Shown piece after piece: positions 25,091-31,782 of a stretch of 64,000 nucleotides of DNA. The DNA comes from Amycolatopsis regifaucium (lineage in GTDB: Bacteria > Actinomycetota > Actinomycetes > Mycobacteriales > Pseudonocardiaceae), in the NCBI RefSeq assembly GCF_001613935.1, contig NZ_LQCI01000049.1, positions 1-64,000 of the forward strand. The letters are read 5' to 3'. Below the pieces are notes generated by a model. The model did no database searches. It was not told where the DNA came from and was given only the letters and a program-made list of their open reading frames with translations. How positions within the stretch are numbered: the stretch's first letter is position 1; each line of letters opens with the position of its first letter. The translations under genes were made by a program, and so were the position numbers.

Positions 25091-25105
25091 TCAACATTTT
25101 GTTGA
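25091..25105. promoter_or_regulatory. Palindrome upstream of uraD, candidate operator
   Basis: TCAACATTTTGTTGA has perfect 6-bp arms around TTT and is A/T-rich in a GC-rich setting. It lies between the HTH regulator gene and uraD, 35 bp before the uraD start. The HTH protein encoded immediately upstream is the most likely binder. Inferred from position and symmetry. Confidence 0.55.
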
Positions 25106-25114
25106 AACGGCTCT

Positions 25115-25648
25115 TCAGTCTTGGTCGCGATTGAGGTAGTTGTAGACCGTGAACCTCGTGACCCCCAGCGCCTCGGCGACGGTCGACACCGATTTGCGGA
25201 GGCCGAACGCGCCGCGTTCCTTGAGTAGCCGTACCGCGCGTTGCTTGGCGGCGCGATCAAGGGTGTCGAGCTTGGCGCCGAGTTCGCGTTCGACGTCGCC
25301 GATGAGGCGGGCGAGGGCGTTGTGCAGTTCGAGGGCACTGTGCACTTCGACGGCGGGTTCGCCCGTGTCGTCGCCGATCTGGCGGAGCTGGAGGGTCACG
25401 CGGGTCGCGCCGCCGTCCAGTGCCGCCCTGGCGATGGCGGGCAGTGCGTCGAGCAGGGTGTCGGCGTCACCGCGGACGAGGGTGCCGAGTGGGCCGAAGT
25501 CGGTGGAGAGCCCCGCGTCTTCCGCCTTGTCGCGTGCTTTGACGGCATGTTCGGGTGGCGGGCCCTCGCCGTGGAACGGTTCGCTGGTGAACTCGGCTTC
25601 TAACTGCACCAAGCGAAGGTAGCGCCGCTCGCGCTCATTGACGAGCAC
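25115..25648 (-). CDS. HTH regulator of the urate genes (HTH_22/DauR-like C-terminus)
   Basis: A 177-aa protein. The C-terminus RAVRLLKERGAFGLRKSVSTVAEALGVTRFTVYNYLNRDQD is a helix-turn-helix of the DauR/YheO (HTH_22) type. The N-terminal part (ALPAIARAALDGGATRVTLQLRQIG) is a small sensor-like domain rather than the usual PAS domain. It starts at GTG 25648. It precedes uraD-uraH-uricase on the same strand and is divergent from allantoinase. A role as local regulator of urate degradation is inferred from position. Confidence 0.7.
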   Translation of the reverse strand: MLVNERERRYLRLVQLEAEFTSEPFHGEGPPPEHAVKARDKAEDAGLSTDFGPLGTLVRGDADTLLDALPAIARAALDGGATRVTLQLRQIGDDTGEPAVEVHSALELHNALARLIGDVERELGAKLDTLDRAAKQRAVRLLKERGAFGLRKSVSTVAEALGVTRFTVYNYLNRDQD

Positions 25649-25685
25649 AAGTGGCCGGAGTTAATGTCGGAGTGCGAAACCTCGA

Positions 25686-25701
25686 TTCCACTGAGTGGAA
25701 A
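25686..25701. promoter_or_regulatory. IclR-type operator between the divergent urate and allantoin units
   Basis: TTCCACTGAGTGGAAA contains a perfect 15-bp palindrome (7-bp arms around G). It matches the malate synthase spacer element (8020-8035) at every conserved position of TTCCRCTRWGYRGAAA. It is 12 bp upstream of the allantoinase ATG and 37 bp from the start of the divergent regulator gene. It therefore could control both units. Confidence 0.6.
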
Positions 25702-25713
25702 TTGGGAGTGCAG

Positions 25714-27042
25714 ATGGACTTGGTGATCAAGGCCGCCAGGGCGATTACCGCCGCCGGTGAAGTCGCCGCGACGGTCGGCGTCGAAGGCGGCCGCATCGTC
25801 GCCGTCGAGCCCGCCGGTGCCGCGTTCGACGGCGACCGCGTGCTCGAACTCGGTGAGGACGTCGTCCTGCTGCCGGGTCTCGTGGACACCCACGTCCACG
25901 TCAACGATCCCGGCCGTGCCGAATGGGAGGGCTTCGCTTCGGCGACCCGCGCGGCCGCGGCGGGCGGGGTCACCACGATCGTGGACATGCCGCTGAACAG
26001 CCTGCCGCCGACGGTCGACGTCGCGGCGCTGGAAGTGAAGCGCAAGGCCGCCGAAGGGCGCGTGCACGTCGACGTCGGATTCTGGGGCGGCGCGATCCCG
26101 GGAAATCTCGCGGAGTTGCGCGGGCTGCACGAGGCCGGGGTGTTCGGCTTCAAATCCTTCCTGCTGCATTCCGGCGTCGACGAGTTCCCGCCGCTGGACG
26201 CGCGCGGGCTCGAAGAGGCGATGACCGAACTGCGGACCTTCGACGGCATGATCATCGTGCACGCGGAGGACTCCGAGGCGATCGACCACGCGCCCGACCC
26301 GCACGGCGAGAAATACGACGACTTCCTGCGTTCGCGCCCGCGTGGCGCGGAGAACGTGGCCATCGCCCAAGTCATCGAGCTGGCCAGGAGAACCGGTGTA
26401 CGCGCGCACATCCTGCATCTGTCCTCTTCGGACGCGCTGCCGATGGTCGAGAGCGCGCGCCGGGACGGCGTCCGGCTGACCGCCGAGACCTGTCCGCACT
26501 ACCTGAGTTTCACCGCGGAGGAGATTGGCGACGGCGCCACCCAGTTCAAGTGTTGCCCGCCGATCCGCGAGGCCGGCAACCGCGAACTGCTGTGGCAGGG
26601 GCTGGCGGACGGCGTCATCGACTGTGTGGTGACCGACCATTCGCCGTGCACGCCGGAGCTGAAACGCTTCGACAGCGGCGATTTCGGACTCGCCTGGGGC
26701 GGGATCGCCGGCCTGCAACTCGGCCTGCCCGCGGTCTGGACACAGGCGCGGCAACGCGGCTTCGCGCTCGCCGACGTCGTCCGCTGGATGGCCGAACACC
26801 CGGCCGAGCAGGCGGGAATGCGCCGCAAGGGTCACCTCGCGCCCGGCTATGACGCCGACTTCAGCGTGTTCGCGCCCGACGAAGCGTTCGTCGTCGACGT
26901 CGCGAAGCTGAAACACCGCAATCCGGTCAGTGCCTATCACGGGCGTCCGCTCGCCGGCGTCGTGCGGAGTACGTGGTTGCGTGGTGAGGAGATCACCGGT
27001 GACGACCCGGCAGGCGTCCTGCTGACCCGGGGTGAATGCTGA
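25714..27042 (+). CDS. allB: Allantoinase
   Basis: A 442-aa cyclic amidohydrolase. Metal motif VDTHVHVNDPGRAEWEGF lies near residue 57, the carboxylated-Lys stretch is GVFGFKSFLLHSGVDEFPP, then AHILHLSSSDALP, TAETCPHYL and VTDHSPCTPELK. It opens allantoin to allantoate. ATG 25714 is chosen because GGGAG is 5 bp upstream; a GTG two codons earlier is possible. It is followed 13 bp later by allantoicase. Confidence 0.95.
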   Translation: MDLVIKAARAITAAGEVAATVGVEGGRIVAVEPAGAAFDGDRVLELGEDVVLLPGLVDTHVHVNDPGRAEWEGFASATRAAAAGGVTTIVDMPLNSLPPTVDVAALEVKRKAAEGRVHVDVGFWGGAIPGNLAELRGLHEAGVFGFKSFLLHSGVDEFPPLDARGLEEAMTELRTFDGMIIVHAEDSEAIDHAPDPHGEKYDDFLRSRPRGAENVAIAQVIELARRTGVRAHILHLSSSDALPMVESARRDGVRLTAETCPHYLSFTAEEIGDGATQFKCCPPIREAGNRELLWQGLADGVIDCVVTDHSPCTPELKRFDSGDFGLAWGGIAGLQLGLPAVWTQARQRGFALADVVRWMAEHPAEQAGMRRKGHLAPGYDADFSVFAPDEAFVVDVAKLKHRNPVSAYHGRPLAGVVRSTWLRGEEITGDDPAGVLLTRGEC

Positions 27043-27055
27043 GATGGAGGCGACC

Positions 27056-28060
27056 GTGAACGACCGTCCTGAGTGGACAGCCCGGCCCGATCTGGCCTCG
27101 CGCAGGTTCGGCGGGACCGTGATGTGGGCGACGGACGAGTTGTTCGCCGAGAAGGAGAACCTGGTCAACCCCTGGACGCCCGCGCACCGGGCGGAGACCT
27201 TCGGGCCCAAGGGGCAGGTCTACGACGGCTGGGAGACCCGGCGGCATCGTGAACCCGGCGACGACCAGGCCATCGTCCGGCTCGGGCTGGCGGGCGCGAT
27301 CACCGGCGTCATCGTCGACACCGCCTTCTTCAAGGGGAACTACCCGCCGTTCGTCTCGGTCGAGGCGTGCGCTGCCGAGGGCTACCCCAGTGCCGCTGAA
27401 CTGTCCGAAATGGACTGGGACGTCCTCGTGAAACGCGGCGCGGCCGCGGGGCACACGGAGAACTTCTTCGAGATCGGCGGGAGCAAGCGCTACACGCACG
27501 TCCGGCTGACCATGCATCCCGACGGCGGGGTGGCCCGGCTGCGGGTGCACGGCACGCCGATCCCGGATCCGCGCCTGCTCGACCTCGGCGCGCTCGACCT
27601 CGCGGCGCTGGAGAACGGCGCGGTGGTCACCGGGTGCAGCAACATGTTCTATTCCTCGCCCAACAACCTCTTCTCGCCGGGGCTGGCGGCGCATCAGGCC
27701 GAGGGCTGGGAGACGGCGCGGCGCCGGGACGACGGGAACGACTGGGTCACCGTCCGGCTCGCCGGCGCGGGGGTCGTCCGGTTCGCCGAGTTGGACAACA
27801 GCAATCTCAAGGGCAACGCGCCGGGCTGGGCGGCGTTGAGCGGACGGGACGGCGACGGCGAGTGGGTCGAGCTGCTGCCGAAGACGCGCCTGCAGCCGGA
27901 CACCCGGCACCGGTTCGCGCTCGCCGAGGGACCGGAAGTGACCGAGGTGCGGCTCGACATCTATCCCGATGGCGGCATGGCGCGCCTGCGCCTCTTCGGC
28001 GCCCTGACCGATCGAGGCCGCGCCGACGTCGCTTCGTGCTTCGAGGCTTCGCGCTCCTGA
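27056..28060 (+). CDS. alc: Allantoicase
   Basis: A 334-aa protein made of two repeated jelly-roll halves. The first begins DLASRRFGGTVMWATDELFAEKENLVNP and contains DGWETRRHR...DQAIVRLGLAG. The second begins GCSNMFYSSPNNLFSPG and contains EGWETARRRDDGNDWVTVRLAG. Both end in a VRLTMHPDGGVARLRVHG-like strand. It hydrolyses allantoate to ureidoglycolate and urea. GTG 27056 is chosen because GGAGG lies 5 bp upstream; in-frame ATG 27044 and GTG 27032 are alternatives. Confidence 0.94.
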   Translation: MNDRPEWTARPDLASRRFGGTVMWATDELFAEKENLVNPWTPAHRAETFGPKGQVYDGWETRRHREPGDDQAIVRLGLAGAITGVIVDTAFFKGNYPPFVSVEACAAEGYPSAAELSEMDWDVLVKRGAAAGHTENFFEIGGSKRYTHVRLTMHPDGGVARLRVHGTPIPDPRLLDLGALDLAALENGAVVTGCSNMFYSSPNNLFSPGLAAHQAEGWETARRRDDGNDWVTVRLAGAGVVRFAELDNSNLKGNAPGWAALSGRDGDGEWVELLPKTRLQPDTRHRFALAEGPEVTEVRLDIYPDGGMARLRLFGALTDRGRADVASCFEASRS

Positions 28061-28061
28061 T

Positions 28062-28124
28062 GCATTTCGTCCTCTGAATGCGGTGGTTCGCGATGCCAAC
28101 CACCGCGTTTAGAGGACGAAACGC
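28062..28124. terminator. Long hairpin between convergent genes
   Basis: Arms of 27 bp (starting GCATTTCGTCCTCTGAATGC, three mismatches) around a 9-base loop. It lies 1 bp after the allantoicase stop and 4 bp before the stop of the convergent 58-aa gene. A bidirectional terminator is likely. Its sequence differs from the GGCCCCCTTC family. Confidence 0.75.
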
Positions 28125-28128
28125 TGGG

Positions 28129-28305
28129 TCAGGGGCGCGCGCCCGGCCGGTTCAGGTACACGGAGAAGGCCGACAGGACGATACCCACCGAGAAGATGGC
28201 GGTCAGCCACCACGCGCCGCCGATGGACAGGTTCCACACCAGGGCACCCGCCATGAGCAGTGCCATGACGATGTTCCTGAGCTGCAGCGGCGTCGGTTTG
28301 GCCAT
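28129..28305 (-). CDS. Small membrane protein, 58 aa
   Basis: A complete small gene with a good start: GAAGGTGG lies just upstream of the ATG. After MAKPTPLQLRN come two hydrophobic segments (IVMALLMAGALVWNLSIGG and WWLTAIFSVGIVLSAFSVYL) and a short basic tail NRPGARP. This is a two-helix inner-membrane protein of unknown function. It is convergent with allantoicase and separated from it by the hairpin. No relative was recognised. Confidence 0.7.
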   Translation of the reverse strand: MAKPTPLQLRNIVMALLMAGALVWNLSIGGAWWLTAIFSVGIVLSAFSVYLNRPGARP

Positions 28306-28455
28306 GGGGCCACCTTCTCACGCGGCCGGATTTTTTCGAGCGGCGGGCGACCCTCGCGGGTATGACATGCGTAAGCGGCATGTCAACTTCACCCACCCTC
28401 AGCGGAAGATCGAAGCGGAAGCCCGAACCCGAAGAATTCCGCGGCGAGGCCTCCT

Positions 28456-28863
28456 GTGTTCGCCGCGTGCCTGGCCGGGAGCGCCGTGCTCACCGCTCCC
28501 GCGCGAGCGACGTCGTCCGAATCCGCGGCGCGCTCGCAGGACAAACCGGTCGAGATGCTTTCGGAACGCACCGGGACCTCGTCCACCTTCGCCAATCCCG
28601 ACGGCTCTCGCACCACCCAGGTGCACGGCGGTCCGGTCCACGTCCGCCGCGACGGCGACTGGGTCCCGGTCGACCTTCGGTACGCCGTCCAGAACGCGGG
28701 CAAGTTGCTGGACCAGGGCTGCACCGCGACCCAAGGGGCACCGCTGTTCATCTGGGACCGGATTCCCGGGCGCGGCTGCCAGAACTGGCGGATGCCGGTT
28801 TCCCCGGCGAACGGGGTCACGGTGCAGTGGCTGCCGTTCACGGTGAACACCGCGGCCGGGTAG
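28456..28863 (+). pseudogene. Truncated secreted-protein remnant
   Basis: A 135-aa frame from GTG. It begins like the end of a signal peptide (FAACLAGSAVLTAPARA) but lacks the usual basic N-terminus. The part LSERTGTSSTFANPDGSRTTQVHGGPVHVRRDGDWVPVDL matches the N-terminal segment of very large secreted actinobacterial proteins (YD-repeat/LamG type). The sequence then switches to an unrelated short Cys-containing tail and stops. A shifted frame upstream (STSPTLSGRSKRKPEPEEFRG) could be the lost signal-peptide start. Most likely a decayed fragment; a small functional exported protein is possible. Confidence 0.5.
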
Positions 28864-28866
28864 GGA

Positions 28867-29343
28867 CTAGGGGGCGGACTGACGTCGTGAGCTGATCACG
28901 CCGGTGTTGAAACCGGCGAGATGGAGCCCGCCGGCGAACCGGGCGTGCTCGATCTTGACGCAGCGGTTCATCACGACGTCCAATCCGGCTTCCTTGGCCT
29001 GGTCGGCGACCGCTTCGTGCCACAGGCCCAGCTGCAGCCAGAGCGTGCGCGCCCCGGCCTTGACGACCTCCTCGGCGACGCCGGGGAGGTCGTCGTGCTT
29101 GCGGAACACACTGACCAGGTCGACCTCGCCGGGCACGTCGGCCAACGACGGGTACACCGGCTGACCGAGGAGTTCGTCCAGCCGCGGGTTCACGAAGTCG
29201 ACCTGGTACTTGCTGGACGAGAGCAGGTAGGTCGCGACGAAGAAGCTCGGCCGCGCCGGATTGTTCGAGGCGCCGACGATGGTCACCGATTTCGTCCGCG
29301 AAAGGATGCGGCGGCGCTCGACCGCGCCGACGTCGTGGCTCAT
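28867..29343 (-). CDS. CoA-binding domain protein
   Basis: A 158-aa Rossmann protein of the CoA-binding (YccU-like) family. It carries SVTIVGASNNPARPSFFVATYLLSS near residue 18, VDFVNPRLDELLGQPVYPSLADVPGEVDLVSVFRK, and GARTLWLQLGLWHEAVADQAKEAGLDVVMNRCVKIEHARF. It resembles the CoA-binding part of succinyl-CoA synthetase alpha. The start ATG overlaps the stop of the O-acetylhomoserine sulfhydrylase gene by 4 bp. The two are co-translated, so a link to methionine/thiol metabolism is possible. The reaction is unknown. Confidence 0.87.
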   Translation of the reverse strand: MSHDVGAVERRRILSRTKSVTIVGASNNPARPSFFVATYLLSSSKYQVDFVNPRLDELLGQPVYPSLADVPGEVDLVSVFRKHDDLPGVAEEVVKAGARTLWLQLGLWHEAVADQAKEAGLDVVMNRCVKIEHARFAGGLHLAGFNTGVISSRRQSAP

Positions 29344-30629
29344 CCGGCCACCGCCTTGCCGAGTGCCTGATCGAGGTCCCACAGGATGTCGTCGACGTCC
29401 TCCAGCCCGATCGACAGGCGGATCAGGTCCGGGCCGGCACCCGCCGCGCGCAACTGGTCCTCCGAAAGCTGCTGATGGGTGGTGGACGCCGGATGGATGA
29501 CCAGTGTCCGCGCGTCCCCGACGTTCGCCAGATGCGACAGCAGTTCCACGGAGTTCACGAACGTCTCGCCCGCCTCGCGACCGCCGTCGACACCGAACGA
29601 GAACACCGCGCCCGGCCCGGCGGGGAGGTACTTCTTCGCCCGCTCGTGATGCGGATGACCGGGCAGTCCCGCGTAGTTGACCCAGGCCACCCTCGGATCC
29701 GCCGCGAGGTACTCGGCGACGGCCCGCGCGTTGGCGACGTGGGCGTCCATCCGCTGAGGCAAGGTCTCCACCCCTTGCAGCAGCAGGAAGGCCGAATGCG
29801 GGGAGAGGACGGCGCCGATATCGCGCAGCTGCTCGGCACGGAGCCGGGTGCAGAAGGCGTACTCGCCGAAGTTCTCCCAGTATTTCAGGCCGCCGTAGCT
29901 CTCGACGGTCTCGGTCATCCGCGGGAACTTCCCGTTGCCCCAGTCGAACTTCCCGGATTCGACGACGACCCCGCCCAGCGTGGTCCCGTGTCCGCCGAGG
30001 AACTTCGTCGCCGAATGCAGCACGATGTCCGCGCCGTGTTCGATCGGGCGGCACAGGTACGGCGTCGCGAGGGTGGCGTCGACGACCAGCGGGATGTCGT
30101 GTGAGTGCGCGAGTTCCGCCAGCGCGGCGATGTCGGCGATCGAGCCGCCCGGATTGCCGATGACCTCGGTGAAGATCAGTTTCGTCCGGTCGGTGACCGC
30201 GGCCGCGTAGTCCTCGATGCGGTCTCCGCTGACGAAGGTGGTCTCGATGCCGAAGCGGCGCAGTGTCCCGGTGAGCTGGGTGACCGTCCCGCCGTAGAGC
30301 CCGCCGGCGGAGACGATGTGGTCGCCCGCCTCGGCGAGCGCGGAGAAGGTCAAGAACTCGGCCGCCTGACCGCTGCCGGTGGCGACGCCGCCGATCGCGC
30401 TTTCGAGGCTGGCCAAGCGTTCCTCGAAGGCCGCGACCGTCGGATTGCCGATCCGGCTGTAGATGTTCCCGTACTTCTGCAGGGCGAACAGGTTCGCCGC
30501 GTCCGCCGCGTCCTCGAACACGAAGCTCGTGGTCTGGTAGATGGGCACGGCGCGGGCGCCGGTCGCCGGATCGGGCGTCCCGCCCGCGTGCAGGGCGCGG
30601 GTGCGGAAGCCCCAGGTACGTTCACTCAT
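29340..30629 (-). CDS. metY: O-acetylhomoserine sulfhydrylase
   Basis: A 429-aa PLP enzyme of the Cys/Met metabolism family. Conserved blocks are PIYQTTSFVFEDAADAANLFAL, YSRIGNPTVAAFEERLASLE, GSGQAAEFLTFSALAEAGDHIV, and the PLP lysine in LHSATKFLGGHGTTLGG. It uses O-acetylhomoserine and sulfide to make homocysteine. ATG 30629 (MSERTWGFRTRALHAGG) is chosen over an in-frame codon nine residues upstream because the family begins there. First gene of a two-gene unit with the CoA-binding protein. Confidence 0.93.
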   Translation of the reverse strand: MSERTWGFRTRALHAGGTPDPATGARAVPIYQTTSFVFEDAADAANLFALQKYGNIYSRIGNPTVAAFEERLASLESAIGGVATGSGQAAEFLTFSALAEAGDHIVSAGGLYGGTVTQLTGTLRRFGIETTFVSGDRIEDYAAAVTDRTKLIFTEVIGNPGGSIADIAALAELAHSHDIPLVVDATLATPYLCRPIEHGADIVLHSATKFLGGHGTTLGGVVVESGKFDWGNGKFPRMTETVESYGGLKYWENFGEYAFCTRLRAEQLRDIGAVLSPHSAFLLLQGVETLPQRMDAHVANARAVAEYLAADPRVAWVNYAGLPGHPHHERAKKYLPAGPGAVFSFGVDGGREAGETFVNSVELLSHLANVGDARTLVIHPASTTHQQLSEDQLRAAGAGPDLIRLSIGLEDVDDILWDLDQALGKAVAG

Positions 30630-30692
30630 CGCCCCCGACGCTACCTCGCGTCCCACCCGGTGACCATCGTTCCCAACACGTGACCTGGCCCG

Positions 30693-30842
30693 CTACTCGC
30701 GGTCCAGGGTGATCACGCTGCCCGGGCGGTGCCCGTTCCGGTTCGGATCGCTGCCCAGCTCGTTGGCGAGCTTCCCGGCGACCCGACCGCGCAAGGCCGC
30801 GACCCGGTCGAAGAGTTCCCGGTATTCCTTTTCCGTGCCCAT
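30693..30842 (-). CDS. Small hypothetical protein, 49 aa
   Basis: A short gene with a strong GGAGGAAG eleven bases before the ATG. It is hydrophilic. A helical N-terminal half (MGTEKEYRELFDRVAALRG, then RVAGKLANELGSD) is followed by a basic, flexible tail ending VITLDRE. There is no membrane segment and no recognised family. It precedes metY on the same strand with a 63-bp gap and could be its leader gene. The codon bias and ribosome-binding site make it credible despite its size. Confidence 0.6.
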   Translation of the reverse strand: MGTEKEYRELFDRVAALRGRVAGKLANELGSDPNRNGHRPGSVITLDRE

Positions 30843-30879
30843 CGGCTTCCTCCCGTGCGGGTGCGGCTACTGCCCGGTC

Positions 30880-31011
30880 CGCTTGCGCGTGGTCCGGGGT
30901 TTCGGCGGTTCCTCCGCCTCGGTTTCCGCGCATATGCGGCGGATCTTCACCAAACTGGGGGTCGGTTCCCGCGCGGCGATGGTGGCCGCGTTGACCAACG
31001 AGAACCCGTGA
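30880..31011 (+). pseudogene. Remnant of a LuxR-family regulator C-terminus
   Basis: The last 30 or so codons read SVSAHMRRIFTKLGVGSRAAMVAALTNENP and stop. This is the recognition helix and last helix of a LuxR/NarL helix-turn-helix (typically TVxxHxxRIFxKLGVxSRAxxVAAL). Upstream the frame has no conserved start of the HTH, no receiver or ATPase domain, and no start codon of its own. It overlaps the region upstream of the 49-aa minus-strand gene. A deletion relic is the best reading. Confidence 0.65.
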
Positions 31012-31022
31012 CACTTCACCGT

Positions 31023-31050
31023 CCCGAATCGCGTTTAGTGGCGATTCGGG
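31023..31050. repeat. Hairpin sharing the TGGCGATTCGGG repeat
   Basis: Arms CCCGAATCGC / GCGATTCGGG (10 bp) around GTTTAGTG. The right half, TGGCGATTCGGG, is the same as part of the outer arm of the palindrome at 10895-11023. With the next hairpin it fills the gap between the LuxR remnant and the FhuF-like gene. The stretch 30843-31167 otherwise holds only that remnant. Confidence 0.6.
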
Positions 31051-31090
31051 CTCTAGCGGGCCCTCGGGGCAGGTGTGGTGATCACAAAGG

Positions 31091-31137
31091 CCGCGAAGGC
31101 CTCCTTCCCTACCTTCGCGGTAGGGAAGGAGGCCTTC
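31091..31137. terminator. Two overlapping, mutually exclusive hairpins
   Basis: A 17-bp perfect stem (31095-31111 with 31121-31137, GAAGGCCTCCTTCCCTA arm) has a 9-base loop. The loop itself can pair exactly with 31091-31099 (CCGCGAAGG with CCTTCGCGG), but not at the same time. The element lies 30 bp past the end of the minus-strand FhuF-like gene. Terminator is the simple reading; a switching structure is possible. Confidence 0.65.
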
Positions 31138-31167
31138 ACGGCATGGCCGCTCACGAAAGGCGGCCGG

Positions 31168-31782
31168 TCAGCCGAGCGCCGCGCGAAGGCGCCGCTCCCG
31201 CTCCTCCGGAGTCTGCCGGGGGCAGCTGGTGCACTTCGGGTTCCCCGCCTCGTAGATCAGGCAGCAGGAAGCACGGCGCACCACGGTGTTCCGCCCGACC
31301 CGGGAGAACCGCGGCTCCGGCATCCCGAGGCCGATCGCGGCCACGAGCGGCGCCGCCAACGCCACCGCGCGTTCGGTGTCGCCGGTCCACAGCAGGCGGT
31401 TGCCGATCGAATCCGTCGCGATCGCGCCCAGCGCGCGCGGATTCGCGCCCGTGACCGCCGAGATGGTGTCGATCGCCGTACCCAGCGCCCCGGCGAACGC
31501 CTCCCCGAGTTCGGCCAGCCCGCCGGAGAGGACCCGTGACGAACGGGCGCCGGTGAAGCGGCCGTCCGGGACGAGATCGATGGTCACGGCGTCGAGCGAA
31601 GGATCCAGCGGCTCACCGCGCACGAGAGACTCGACGGAAGGAGCGACGAGTACCGAAGACAACGAGTACCACCAGATCGTGCCCAGGACCTCCGGCCGGG
31701 AGCAGCCGTAGAGCTTCGCGGCGCCGCCGACGCGGGCGCTGACCCATGCGGCGTCGGCGAGCAGGGTCGCGGGTGCCTCCAT
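31168..31782 (-). CDS. FhuF-like (2Fe-2S) ferric-siderophore reductase
   Basis: A 204-aa protein whose C-terminus SCCLIYEAGNPKCTSCPRQTP has the C-C-x(10)-C-x(2)-C ligand pattern of FhuF-type [2Fe-2S] reductases. The N-terminal part is a helical domain of the same family. It probably reduces siderophore-bound iron in the cytoplasm. No siderophore genes are close, so the substrate is unknown. Its start overlaps the stop of the RlmA-like gene by one base. Confidence 0.82.
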   Translation of the reverse strand: MEAPATLLADAAWVSARVGGAAKLYGCSRPEVLGTIWWYSLSSVLVAPSVESLVRGEPLDPSLDAVTIDLVPDGRFTGARSSRVLSGGLAELGEAFAGALGTAIDTISAVTGANPRALGAIATDSIGNRLLWTGDTERAVALAAPLVAAIGLGMPEPRFSRVGRNTVVRRASCCLIYEAGNPKCTSCPRQTPEERERRLRAALG

